Source: Gemmatimonadota bacterium (lineage in GTDB: Bacteria > Gemmatimonadota > Gemmatimonadetes > Gemmatimonadales > Gemmatimonadaceae). From it: a DNA stretch of 64,000 nucleotides. Position numbers and translations under genes: made by a program. The stretch is from the NCBI GenBank assembly GCA_023249375.1, contig JAHFCT010000003.1, positions 23,979 to 87,978 on the forward strand. The letters are read 5' to 3'. The notes beneath the pieces were generated by a model. The model was not told where the DNA came from, did no database searches, and saw nothing but the letters and a program-made list of their open reading frames with translations. Shown piece after piece: positions 1 to 8,319 of the stretch (position 1 is its first letter; each line of letters starts with the position of its first letter).

Positions 1-7
1 GCGTCGA

Positions 8-505
8 TCATACGTTGATCACCGCCCCGGCCCACTGCGTGGGCTGGGAATCGGATTCAAACCACTTATCGACGTCCACCACGACGTTGGTGCCGTCGCG
101 GCGGATGGCGAGGCGGTCCATGTTGCGCGTCGCGCGCCCCGAAATGAACTCGCCGTCAAACTTGTAGCGCGATTCGTGCTTCGAGCACCAGAAGCCGCCG
201 CCGGCCGGATCGGTCTTCAGCGCGGTGTTCTGGTGCGGGCACGAGAGCGCGAATGCGAAGACATGCCCGGCATTGCGGACAAGAATCACCTCGTTCTTGT
301 CGTCGAAGTGCACGCCGTCCTGCGCCGGAATGGGATACTTCACCTCGGCGCGGTCGCGTGAGAGCGCCGCGATGGGGCTCGGCGCCGCGAGCGCGCCGCG
401 CGGCAGCAGCCCGCTCGCCACCATCGCGCCGGCAAACAGGGACACGTCCTTGAGAAAGGCGCGGCGGGCAATCGGGCAGTCGCCCGAACAGTCGTGAGAA
501 CTCAT
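8..505 (-). CDS. Exported Rieske [2Fe-2S] protein
   Basis: A 165-residue protein with the Rieske cluster ligands in view: CPH (C89, H91) and CSKH (C107, H110), 15 residues apart between boxes. A twin-arginine-like segment (ARRAFLKD, residues 13-20) precedes a hydrophobic stretch to about residue 40, so it is probably exported folded by Tat and kept at the membrane or released to the periplasm. The second box lacks the CPCHGS form of bc1 Rieske proteins. The ATG at 505 is chosen because upstream in-frame codons run into the neighbouring gene. It is the last of three same-strand genes with two small membrane proteins, which suggests an electron-transfer module. The electron donor and acceptor are unknown. 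Confidence 0.85.
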   Translation of the reverse strand: MSSHDCSGDCPIARRAFLKDVSLFAGAMVASGLLPRGALAAPSPIAALSRDRAEVKYPIPAQDGVHFDDKNEVILVRNAGHVFAFALSCPHQNTALKTDPAGGGFWCSKHESRYKFDGEFISGRATRNMDRLAIRRDGTNVVVDVDKWFESDSQPTQWAGAVINV

Positions 506-528
506 GTCAGTCCGAAACTCGTGAGGGG

Positions 529-1026
529 TCAGGCGTTCTTCAGCAACACGCCGCCGAGCGCGACGACAAACCACAGCGTCATGCTCGCCCACGACGCGAT
601 CGTGAGGGCGCCCCAGCGGCCGGCGATCAGGCCGGACGCCTTCTGCATGCGCTGCTCCTGCACCTGCAGCCACCGTCCATTCACCAGCAGCAGCGCGAAC
701 GCCGCCATCTTGCCCCAGAACAGGAACGACGTGCCGTACGTCTCGAGATCGGCGACAAAGAGCAGCACGCCCGAGAGCGACGCGATGATCAGGCCGACCA
801 CCACCGGCACGTGAAGGCGGTCAATCTCCGCCAGGAGGCGCGCCCGTTCCTCCGCGCCCGCACGGCGCAGCTTCCACACACTCCGATCGGCGGAGACCGC
901 GAGCCCCCCGCCCCACAGCATGCCGCCAATGTGCGCAAACATGATCACGCCCTGCGCCACGTGGGACTTGGAATAGAACTTTGCCCACGGCTTGGCCACC
1001 TCGATCATCGTCTCGAGCAGCGGCAT
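529..1026 (-). CDS. Four-helix membrane protein of unknown function
   Basis: A 165-residue protein with about four hydrophobic segments (near residues 24-44, 73-93, 103-118 and 138-162). Histidines at 22, 32 and 72 lie at or near the starts of the first two helices, and heme binding is possible but not shown. I do not recognise a named family. It starts one base after the stop of the upstream gene at 1028 and lies 23 bases before the Rieske gene, so the three are probably one operon. The tight packing suggests it serves as a membrane partner of the Rieske protein. That role is inference from position only. Confidence 0.7.
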   Translation of the reverse strand: MPLLETMIEVAKPWAKFYSKSHVAQGVIMFAHIGGMLWGGGLAVSADRSVWKLRRAGAEERARLLAEIDRLHVPVVVGLIIASLSGVLLFVADLETYGTSFLFWGKMAAFALLLVNGRWLQVQEQRMQKASGLIAGRWGALTIASWASMTLWFVVALGGVLLKNA

Positions 1027-1027
1027 C

Positions 1028-1636
1028 TCAATCTCTCCGCAACGGCTTGAGCATCATCAGATAGGACACCGAGGCAAGTGAGATGGAGGTCAGCGCCATC
1101 GTCTTGTGCATGCGCCGCGTATCGATCGAGTTCTCGGCGGCGTCGGCAAGCGCCCCCGTCGCCACGAAGCCCGCGTCGGCCAGCAGCATCAGCGCACCGT
1201 GCGCGGTGCGCCAGGCAAAGCCGCTCTCCTGGTTGCGCGTCTCCCACCAGTTGAGCGCGCCCGTCAGCGTGTTGACCGTGAACAGTCCGCCGATGGCGCC
1301 CGCGACGAGGCCGTGGTAGTCCTTGGCCCACGACGGCGCACTGGAACTCTTCTTCATCAGTTGGTCGCCCGCGGCGTACTCGAACGCGAACAGCGGCAGC
1401 ATCGTAAGCGACGAGAGCTTGTGAATCTTCATTCGCGTGTAGTACGCATCGCTCAGCCGCACCGCGCGGCGCCGCACGCGCACCGTGTCGACGTCCGCAG
1501 CATCGGGCGACGCCAGCGAGACCCCCACACGCGCCGATTCAACGCGCGGCCCGGTATTGGGCCCGCCCTGAAGATTCACGTCCTGCATCGCGCCGCCCAA
1601 TACCAGCATCAGCGCCATTCCAGCGCTTGCGACCAT
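1028..1636 (-). CDS. Membrane protein with four-histidine, b-type cytochrome-like pattern
   Basis: A 202-residue protein: an N-terminal signal-like segment (residues 1-17), a roughly 45-residue polar part, then four hydrophobic helices. Each helix is entered by one histidine (H72, H108, H146, H177). With alternating helix direction, H72/H146 and H108/H177 would pair on opposite membrane faces, as in di-heme cytochrome b561-like proteins. This is inference; I do not recognise the family by sequence. The ATG at 1636 is preceded by GGAG at a suitable distance (GTGGAGTTACAC before ATG). It is the first gene of the cluster with the 529-1026 membrane protein and the Rieske protein. Confidence 0.65.
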   Translation of the reverse strand: MVASAGMALMLVLGGAMQDVNLQGGPNTGPRVESARVGVSLASPDAADVDTVRVRRRAVRLSDAYYTRMKIHKLSSLTMLPLFAFEYAAGDQLMKKSSSAPSWAKDYHGLVAGAIGGLFTVNTLTGALNWWETRNQESGFAWRTAHGALMLLADAGFVATGALADAAENSIDTRRMHKTMALTSISLASVSYLMMLKPLRRD

Positions 1637-1790
1637 GTGTAACTCCACTGTGTGATTGCTGCCGCCGCGCCGCGCTGTCCTTCGTGGTACCGCGCGCGCC
1701 CATCGCAGTTCCGGACGGCCTTCCCAAGCAGACACCCAAGCAAGATAACCACCCTAGGCGCGCTGTCCGTGATCCGGCTCACCGTCGGGT

Positions 1791-1796
1791 TAGATT
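1791..1796 (+). promoter_or_regulatory. TAGATT -10-like box for the ABC-F gene
   Basis: TAGATT lies six bases before the GTG at 1803. The spacing implies transcription starting at or next to the start codon. The same arrangement recurs before several other genes in this window. Confidence 0.5.
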
Positions 1797-1802
1797 TCTC
1801 CC

Positions 1803-3746
1803 GTGACCCAGATCTCCATGGCTGGCGTCCGCGTCGAGTTCGGTGCCACCACGCTTCTCCGCGACGTCTCTTTTACGATTGGCGAAGGCGAACGTTGGGG
1901 GATTGTCGGCCGCAACGGCGCCGGCAAAACCACCATCTTCCGCCTGCTGACCGGCGACCAGCGACCCACCGCTGGCGCGGTCTCGCGCGCCACCGGCCTT
2001 CGCCTGTCGCTGCTCGACCAGCATCGGGACTTCGGCGACGCCGTCACCGTGTGGGAAGCCGCCGCGCAGCCGTTCACATCGCTCATCGAACTCGAGGCGT
2101 CGCTCGCCGAGCAGGCCAATCGCCTTGCCGACATGGGCGAGCATCCCGACGCGGCCGCGCTCGACCGCTACGGCCACGACATGGAGCGTTTTGCCCACGA
2201 AGGCGGCTACGAGTTCCACGCCAAAATCGATGCGGTGCTCCAGGGACTCGGCTTCGACGCCGAAGAATCCAAGATCAAGCGGCTTGCCGTGCTCAGCGGC
2301 GGTGAGCGCGGCCGCGTGGGACTCGCCGCGCAGCTTGTCGCGCCCGCCGATGTGTTGCTGCTCGACGAACCCACCAACCATCTCGACCTCGAAACCACCG
2401 AGTGGCTGCAGCAGTACCTCATTGAGCGCCGCGGCACCGCGCTCATTGTCAGCCACGATCGCGCCTTTCTTGACGAAACGGTGGATCACGTGCTGCACGT
2501 CGAGGGCGGCACCGCGGTGACGTATCGCGGCGGCTACTCGGCATTCGTCACGCAACGCGGCGAACGGCGCCTCGCGCTCGAGCGGCAGGTGGACCAGCAG
2601 CGGAAGTTCATCGCCAAGGAAGAGGAGTTCATCCGCCGCAACCTGGCCGGACAGAACACCAAGCAGGCGCAGGGCCGCCGCACCAAACTCGCCCGCCTGC
2701 CGCGCATGACGCCGCCGCCCGGCGAAGGCGATGCCATGGCGTTCTCGCTCGACGTCCGCGAGCGTGGCGGCGATCGCGTGGTGTACTGCGACCAACTCGA
2801 CGTGGCGGTCGAGGGTCGCACGCTGGTGAAGGGCTTTCACGCCACCGCCATGCGCGGCGACGTCGTGGCCATTGTCGGCCCTAACGGCGCCGGCAAATCC
2901 ACACTGCTTCGCACCATCCTAGGCGAGCGCGATCCAAACACGGGCGAAGCTCGGCTCGGCGGTTCCATCACGGCCGCGCATTTTCGTCAGGATCTCGCGC
3001 AGGTGCCGATGGGAACGACCATCTACGACGTCATCAATGACCTGCGCCCGCTCTGGACGCGTGGCCAGATCCAGGGTTTGCTCGGCGCGTTCGGATTCTC
3101 GGGTGATACGGTGCAGCGCCGCACCGACGTCTGCTCGGGTGGTGAACGCTCGCGCCTCGCGTTGGCGATGATCACGCTGTCGCGCGCCAACCTGCTCGTG
3201 CTCGACGAACCCACCAACCACCTCGACGTGGAGTCCATCGAGTCCATCGAGGACGCGCTCGACGGCTATGAGGGGACGGTGCTGCTCGTCAGCCACGACC
3301 GCGCCTTCCTCCGCGAACTCGCCACCCGCGTCTGGGCCTTCGACGGCACGCGCGTTGAGGATTTCGGCGGCACGTTCGTCGAGTGGGAAGAACGACAGAA
3401 GGTCCGCGCCGCGGACGCGTCAGCCGAGGCCACGCGAGCGGCCATCGCGCGCCGTGAGGCGGAGAAGAAGCTCGCGCAGCGCAGTGCCGGCACGCAGGAC
3501 AAGGAAGCGGCCACCCGGCGCGAACGCCGTCGTGCCGCCGAAGATGCCGAACGTGAAGTGGCCGTCTGCGAGCAGCGCGTGGAAGCGTCGCGGTCGCTCT
3601 TGCAGGACCCGGCGCTCTACGACGGCAGCGCCGCCGCGGCGCGCCGCGCGGCGGAACTCACGCGCGCGCTCAAGGACGCCGAGGCCGCCCTCGACGGCGC
3701 GATGCACCGCTGGGTCGACGCCACCGCCGCGCTGGGCAGCGCATAG
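1803..3746 (+). CDS. ABC-F family ATPase
   Basis: A 647-residue soluble twin-ATPase of the ABC-F family, which acts on ribosomes (translation factors and antibiotic-resistance proteins) and has no membrane domain. Domain 1 has Walker A GRNGAGKT (about residues 36-43), signature SGGERGR and Walker B LLLDEPTNHLD. A charged linker follows (about 235-305). Domain 2 has GPNGAGKST, SGGERSR and LVLDEPTNHLD. The last 110 residues are a charged Ala/Glu/Arg coiled coil, as in Uup-like members. The GTG at 1803 fits the TAGATT box six bases upstream; an ATG at 1818 is the alternative. The subtype (EttA, Uup or other) cannot be fixed by eye. Confidence 0.93.
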   Translation: MTQISMAGVRVEFGATTLLRDVSFTIGEGERWGIVGRNGAGKTTIFRLLTGDQRPTAGAVSRATGLRLSLLDQHRDFGDAVTVWEAAAQPFTSLIELEASLAEQANRLADMGEHPDAAALDRYGHDMERFAHEGGYEFHAKIDAVLQGLGFDAEESKIKRLAVLSGGERGRVGLAAQLVAPADVLLLDEPTNHLDLETTEWLQQYLIERRGTALIVSHDRAFLDETVDHVLHVEGGTAVTYRGGYSAFVTQRGERRLALERQVDQQRKFIAKEEEFIRRNLAGQNTKQAQGRRTKLARLPRMTPPPGEGDAMAFSLDVRERGGDRVVYCDQLDVAVEGRTLVKGFHATAMRGDVVAIVGPNGAGKSTLLRTILGERDPNTGEARLGGSITAAHFRQDLAQVPMGTTIYDVINDLRPLWTRGQIQGLLGAFGFSGDTVQRRTDVCSGGERSRLALAMITLSRANLLVLDEPTNHLDVESIESIEDALDGYEGTVLLVSHDRAFLRELATRVWAFDGTRVEDFGGTFVEWEERQKVRAADASAEATRAAIARREAEKKLAQRSAGTQDKEAATRRERRRAAEDAEREVAVCEQRVEASRSLLQDPALYDGSAAAARRAAELTRALKDAEAALDGAMHRWVDATAALGSA

Positions 3747-3758
3747 CCCAGACGCACG

Positions 3759-3787
3759 CGCCCCGCTCGAGGATGCCGAGCGGGGCG
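3759..3787. terminator. GC-rich hairpin between convergent genes
   Basis: A perfect 10-base stem (CGCCCCGCTC with GAGCGGGGCG) and a 9-base loop lie 13 bases after the ABC-F stop and before the convergent gene ending at 3814. There is no U-run, so it may act as a bidirectional stop or a 3' end stabiliser. Confidence 0.55.
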
Positions 3788-3813
3788 TCGGGAAACGGGG
3801 TGGCACGACGCGG

Positions 3814-4299
3814 CTACGAAATCTCGGGCCGCACCTTGTTGTACTGGTCTACGGCGTAGCGCAGCGCGAGCACCGCGGACGCCTTGAGCTCGTATTCGAT
3901 GGCGAGTGCTCCGAGCTGGGTTGCGGAGTGACGGCTCATCTGCGCCGACTTCACGTTGCACGACTGATGGCGGCGCGCGTACTCACGGCTCGCGTGCCAC
4001 AGGGTGTTGGCGGCGTGCCAGCACTGGTCATCGAGGCCGTCGTGCGAATCAGAGCCCAGCGCCGCATAGCGGGTGATGGCGTCGTTGAGGATGCGCACGC
4101 AGAGCACGGAGACCTCAATCACCGCCTCCAGCTCTTCCTGATCACAGTGCAAGTCGAGGACGCGCGAGATTCGCGCCTGCTGCCGGCAGCATTCGGCAGA
4201 GGAACGGAACAGGCTGTCGGCCGCGCCTTGCAGCGAAGGCAGTTCCGCCACCGCGGCAGCGGCAGCGTCCTTGACGGCGGTTCCCTTGGAGTTCGTCAT
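3814..4299 (-). CDS. Small helical protein of unknown function
   Basis: A 161-residue protein, predicted mostly helical and without a signal peptide. It has several cysteines (a CC pair near residue 37, others near 51, 66, 93 and 114) and many histidines. The spacing recalls small four-helix metal-binding proteins, but no copper-storage CxxxC ladder is present, so I assign no function. The ATG at 4299 is chosen over upstream in-frame codons, which read as low-complexity proline. The stop converges on the ABC-F gene across a hairpin. A single-gene transcript is likely. Confidence 0.6.
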   Translation of the reverse strand: MTNSKGTAVKDAAAAAVAELPSLQGAADSLFRSSAECCRQQARISRVLDLHCDQEELEAVIEVSVLCVRILNDAITRYAALGSDSHDGLDDQCWHAANTLWHASREYARRHQSCNVKSAQMSRHSATQLGALAIEYELKASAVLALRYAVDQYNKVRPEIS

Positions 4300-4370
4300 G
4301 CAACACTCAGTCTCGGGTGGGGGGGGCCACCTTGAACAATTGTCCGAGGTCGCGCCGCGCAACAAGTGCC

Positions 4371-5141
4371 CTAGCGCAACTCCCCCGCCCGGACGTGTAG
4401 GGGGAACGTCACCCTCCGCAGGGTGGATGGGATTCCCCAGCGCTGGGCCACGGACCGCGCGAAGGCATCGAGCGTGTCCCGGCCCCGGCTGGCAAGGCAG
4501 CGCTGCACGGCGGACCAGGTTTCCACGTAGCCGAGGAACTGGGGCAGCGTCATGTCGGCGACGAGGTCAAATGGCGGGACATCGAGCTCGTCGATTGGCA
4601 GCGCGATTGTCCGGTACCCTTCATCCACGAGGCGGCGCTCTGGCGGCCAGAACGCCCCGATGGACACCCGGTAGAAGAACTCGACCAGCTCATTGAGGGG
4701 TGGATCGAGCTTGCAGAGCGAATAGCACCAGACCGCAAACAGACCGCCGGGCTGCAGCACACGGCGCGCCTCTCGCACGAACGCGTCCACGTCCATCCAG
4801 TGCAGCGCCTGCGCCGCCGTCACCAGCTGCGCGCTCGCCGGCGGCAGCCCCGAGTCATAGGTGGCGACGTGATACTCGACGCGCGGGTGCGCCCGCGCCC
4901 GGCCGATCTGCGCACTGCTGGGATCGGTTGCCACGACGCGAGCAAAACGCTCCGCCAGGCCGAACGCCGCCTGGCCGTTTCCCGTTCCGCAGTCCCACGC
5001 CAGCTGCGTCCCCGGCGCGCGCAGCGCCAAGTAGTGAAAGAGCACGGTCGGGTACTTGGGCCTGAACTGCGCGTACGCTTCCGCCTGCCCCGAGAAGAGG
5101 TCGAGAAAATCGCCCGTCGGCTTGGTCTCAGGGGACGGCAC
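4371..5141 (-). CDS. Class I SAM-dependent methyltransferase
   Basis: A 256-residue Rossmann-fold methyltransferase. Motif I reads AWDCGTGNGQAA near residue 50, followed by the acidic strand end VVATDPSSAQI; a YDSGLPPASAQLVTAAQALHW segment and an RRVLQPGG segment follow, as in UbiE/Tam-like enzymes. It resembles small-molecule methyltransferases, and the substrate is not evident. The GTG at 5141 is chosen because it overlaps the stop of the upstream propeller gene by 14 bases, which suggests translational coupling. Upstream in-frame codons are antisense-like, arginine-rich sequence inside that gene. Confidence 0.82.
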   Translation of the reverse strand: MPSPETKPTGDFLDLFSGQAEAYAQFRPKYPTVLFHYLALRAPGTQLAWDCGTGNGQAAFGLAERFARVVATDPSSAQIGRARAHPRVEYHVATYDSGLPPASAQLVTAAQALHWMDVDAFVREARRVLQPGGLFAVWCYSLCKLDPPLNELVEFFYRVSIGAFWPPERRLVDEGYRTIALPIDELDVPPFDLVADMTLPQFLGYVETWSAVQRCLASRGRDTLDAFARSVAQRWGIPSTLRRVTFPLHVRAGELR

Positions 5142-6015
5142 GGTCTTCCGCCACGAATGCCAGCCGGTCGCCCTTGGGGCTGATCGCCAGTCGTGAAATG
5201 CTGCGCACACCGTCGGGGGCAAGCTCGGCGGCGGTCTCCCACTGCCCATTCTTCCACACGAGAATCCGCGATCCGCTGCTGGCAAGCAGCACGCCATCGG
5301 CCGTCCAGACGTGATAGTCCGAACGCTCGGGCGACTTCGCGATCGGCGTTGACTTGCCGGTGCGCAGGTCGAGTTCGGTGATCCACGCACCGTCCTTGCC
5401 CTGCTGCACGTAGCTGATCGCGGCGCGTCCGGGGATCTTCTGCAGCGCCCGCCCGATGTCGCGCGCCATCACCTCGGCGCCTCCGGTGCGAACGTCCGCC
5501 ACCTGCAGCGTGGCGGGACTGCCGAGTACGAACAGCCCAAGCGTCACGTCACTCGCCCAGACGTGATAGCCCACCGGCTTGATCTGCTCCAGCACCAGCT
5601 TGGGCGCTTCATCGCCGCGCAGTGCAAACTGCCACAGCCGCTGCGTGCTGTCGGCCTCCACGCGCACCGACGAGAAGTGCACGCCATCGGGCATCGGCGT
5701 CGGCGAGTATTCGCTCTCCACTGCCGTGCGCGTCACGTTCGTGCGCGTGCGCATCGCCAGGTCGAAGCGATAGATGTCGGACGGTCCGTTGCCATCGATG
5801 ACGGTGTAGAGAATCGCCTTGCCGTCGGGTGTGAACGAAGGCTGGTTATCGTAGCCCGTGCGGTTTGTGAGGTTCTCGGCGCGTCCGAATTGCGGCACAC
5901 CGCGCCCCTCGAGCGTCACCATCCAGATGTCGGTGGACGGCCGCTTCTGCGCTGTGGCGGTCGCGAGCGGCAGCGCGGCGGCGCACGCAACGAATACGAG
6001 AAATCGCGGGATCAT
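5128..6015 (-). CDS. Secreted TolB/PD40-type beta-propeller protein
   Basis: A 295-residue protein with a cleavable signal peptide (residues 1-22, ending ATAQ). It then has repeated WD40-like PD40 blades, for example QPSFTPDGKAILY and RLAISPKGDRLAF. Such propellers serve as periplasmic interaction scaffolds; no catalytic motif is visible. Its 3' end overlaps the start of the methyltransferase gene. There is no ankyrin, hydrolase or OmpA domain attached, so it is a stand-alone propeller and its partner is unknown. Confidence 0.75.
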   Translation of the reverse strand: MIPRFLVFVACAAALPLATATAQKRPSTDIWMVTLEGRGVPQFGRAENLTNRTGYDNQPSFTPDGKAILYTVIDGNGPSDIYRFDLAMRTRTNVTRTAVESEYSPTPMPDGVHFSSVRVEADSTQRLWQFALRGDEAPKLVLEQIKPVGYHVWASDVTLGLFVLGSPATLQVADVRTGGAEVMARDIGRALQKIPGRAAISYVQQGKDGAWITELDLRTGKSTPIAKSPERSDYHVWTADGVLLASSGSRILVWKNGQWETAAELAPDGVRSISRLAISPKGDRLAFVAEDRAVP

Positions 6016-6069
6016 CTGTCAGTTCTCGGCAGTGGGGGGACCCATTGAATTCGACGGCAGATCGTGCGG

Positions 6070-7404
6070 TTACGCAAGCGGCGGCATCAGTTCGCCCGAG
6101 CAGGGGCCAAAGCCGATGCCCCGGTAGCCGTCGCGCTCACACCGGCCGCGCAGCGTCACCTCGTCGCCATCGTGCAGGAAGGCGCGCGTCTCGCCAGTGC
6201 TCAGCGTCACCGGCGACTGTCCGCGCCACGCCAGTTCCAGCAGGCATCCCCGCGTGCCGCGCTCCGGTCCCGACACCGTGCCGCTCCCCATCAAGTCGCC
6301 CGGGCGAAGGTTGCATCCGCCGCTCGCGTGATGCGTGAGCATCTGGGCAAGTGTCCAGTACATCGAGGCAAAGCTGCCGCGGCTCAGGCATTCGGCCGGC
6401 AGCCCCGCGGCGCGCATCGCCGCCGTGCGCAGCCACACTTCGAGCGTGATGCCAAAGCCGCCCCGGGTACGATCAGCCGCATCGTCGAGATACGGCAGCG
6501 GCGCCGGATCACCCGCGGGCCGTGCGAACGCCGGCACGCGAAATGGCTCCAGCGCGTCGAGCGTCACCACCCAGGGCGACACGGTCGTCGCAAAATTCTT
6601 GGCCAGGAACGGGCCGAGCGGCTGATACTCCCACTGCTGCAGATCGCGCGCCGACCAGTCGTTGAGGAGACACAAGCCAAACAAGTGCTCCTCGGCGTGC
6701 GACAGCGCGATGACGTCACCCTGCCGGTTGCCGCGCGCCACGTACGCGCCGATCTCAAGTTCGTAGTCCATGCGTGAACTCGGAGTGACCACGGGCGGCC
6801 CCTCGGGGCTCGCCACCGTTTGGCCGCGCGGGCGGCGCACGGCGGTGCCGCTCGCGACAATGCTCGACGAGCGCCCGTGATAGCCGACAGGCATCCACTT
6901 GTAGTTCGGCAGCAGTGGATTGTCGGGGCGGAACATCGACCCGACATTCGTGGCGTGAAAAACCGACGCGTAGAAGTCGGTGTAGTCACCGATCTCCGCC
7001 GGAACGCGCATGCCAATGGAGTCGGTGGAGGCGAGAATGTCCGCGGCGACGGCGTGCGCGCGATTGCCTTCGGGCGTGTCGGTGCGCAGCAGCCGGTGGA
7101 CGACGCGCCGCACATCGCGCGCGTCGTGCCGTCCGAGCGCCATCAGCGGGTTCAGCGTCCACGACGCCATCGCGTCGCGCACCGCGGGGTCCAGCCCGCT
7201 GAACAGTCCCCCCTGCACCGCCGAGAGGCAGTCGAGTACACGGTCGCCAATGGCGATACCGACGCGCGGCCGTTCCTCGAAGTCGTGGCGGAAGATGCCG
7301 AACGGCAGGTTCGCGAGCGGAAAATCCGTCTCGGCGTCGTTGGCGCTCTCCACCCACGAGATGGCTGAGGGGTCGTGCGTCTCGTCAATCATGGGCTGGG
7401 TCAC
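6070..7404 (-). CDS. fahA: Fumarylacetoacetase
   Basis: A 444-residue enzyme that hydrolyses 4-fumarylacetoacetate to fumarate and acetoacetate, the last step of tyrosine/homogentisate catabolism. Recognisable blocks are FPLANLPFGIF at the N-terminus, DFYASVFHATNVG, MPVGYHGRSSSIV, MDYELEIGAYV, LFGLCLLNDWSARD and GDLMGSGTVSGP, which include the metal-binding and active-site positions of the family. The length is near that of eukaryotic FAH (about 420). The GTG at 7404 makes a GTGA overlap with the preceding gene, so translation is probably coupled; an ATG at 7392 is the alternative. No homogentisate dioxygenase is in the window. Confidence 0.95.
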   Translation of the reverse strand: MTQPMIDETHDPSAISWVESANDAETDFPLANLPFGIFRHDFEERPRVGIAIGDRVLDCLSAVQGGLFSGLDPAVRDAMASWTLNPLMALGRHDARDVRRVVHRLLRTDTPEGNRAHAVAADILASTDSIGMRVPAEIGDYTDFYASVFHATNVGSMFRPDNPLLPNYKWMPVGYHGRSSSIVASGTAVRRPRGQTVASPEGPPVVTPSSRMDYELEIGAYVARGNRQGDVIALSHAEEHLFGLCLLNDWSARDLQQWEYQPLGPFLAKNFATTVSPWVVTLDALEPFRVPAFARPAGDPAPLPYLDDAADRTRGGFGITLEVWLRTAAMRAAGLPAECLSRGSFASMYWTLAQMLTHHASGGCNLRPGDLMGSGTVSGPERGTRGCLLELAWRGQSPVTLSTGETRAFLHDGDEVTLRGRCERDGYRGIGFGPCSGELMPPLA

Positions 7405-8270
7405 GAGTGGAGGAGCGCCCGGAGGTCATCGAGCGGTTCGCGAAACGAGCAGGAGCCGAAGCTCACCGCAAAGCCCGTGCGGTCATCGGCGAGCTCCGAC
7501 GCGGTTAGCGAGTGCCCTCGCCACGTGAGCGAATCATCGTCGAACTGAAAGGCGCCGACGGTGCGCTCGCCCAGCAGTTCCTGGAGCGTTGATTCCGGCA
7601 GGCCGCGCCGCGCGAAGGACGCGGCGAGAAAGACATTGAGAAAACCATACATCGCGCCGCGCGCGGCATCCGCCTCATACGTCAGCGGATACTCGCCGCA
7701 CAGTGGATGATGCAGCCCCGCGGTGGCCTTGAGCAGCACGCGCTGCCGCGCGCACACCGCGAGAAACCGCGCCACGTCGCCCGTCGCCGGAAAAGACTCC
7801 GCCGTGACGCCGCCCGTGCGGATCTTCGCGCGCAATCCGCTCGCGGCCACGGCGTGCACCAGCGATTCCGAATTGTCGCGCACGGGAAGTTCGACGTACA
7901 CGCTGGCCAGCGATGCGAGCGCAGCCAGCGCCTCCACGTCATCGGCCGTCGCCGCGCGCGACTCCACCGTGTCGATCACGGCACGGCCCGCCAGCCGCGC
8001 ATTGAACGCCCGAATGGCATCAGCATCGGTGGCCTGCGCGAGCACCGCGAGCCGCCACGGTGGGCCGCCGAGGTGCGGCGCCGCGTCGGCAGCGAACTCT
8101 TCCAGTCGCACCACGGGCAGGATGAATCGCGCCAGCGCCCACGCATCGCTGCTGACGCGATACGCCGCGTAGTTCGCGACCGCCTCGCGCATCGAGAGCG
8201 CGGCCGGCGGAAACAACCCCGCGTAGTCGATGCGCTCGGTGAGGAGCGCGCGCAATGACGCGGCGATCAT
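7401..8270 (-). CDS. Unknown protein coupled to fumarylacetoacetase
   Basis: A 289-residue protein without signal or membrane segments. Features visible are RIDYAGLFPPAALSM near the start, repeated hydrophobic strand/helix units, LLKATAGLHHPL near residue 185, and a closing FGSCSFREPLDDL. The alternating strand/helix pattern would suit a TIM-barrel-like fold, which is inference. Its stop overlaps the start of fahA in a GTGA, so the two are co-translated and it may act on an aromatic-catabolism intermediate. I do not recognise a named family. Confidence 0.7.
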   Translation of the reverse strand: MIAASLRALLTERIDYAGLFPPAALSMREAVANYAAYRVSSDAWALARFILPVVRLEEFAADAAPHLGGPPWRLAVLAQATDADAIRAFNARLAGRAVIDTVESRAATADDVEALAALASLASVYVELPVRDNSESLVHAVAASGLRAKIRTGGVTAESFPATGDVARFLAVCARQRVLLKATAGLHHPLCGEYPLTYEADAARGAMYGFLNVFLAASFARRGLPESTLQELLGERTVGAFQFDDDSLTWRGHSLTASELADDRTGFAVSFGSCSFREPLDDLRALLHS

Positions 8271-8319
8271 CGCGAGTCCGCCCGGCTGCCCGCTGCCATC
8301 GTCGGTCTGCCGCGGCCCA

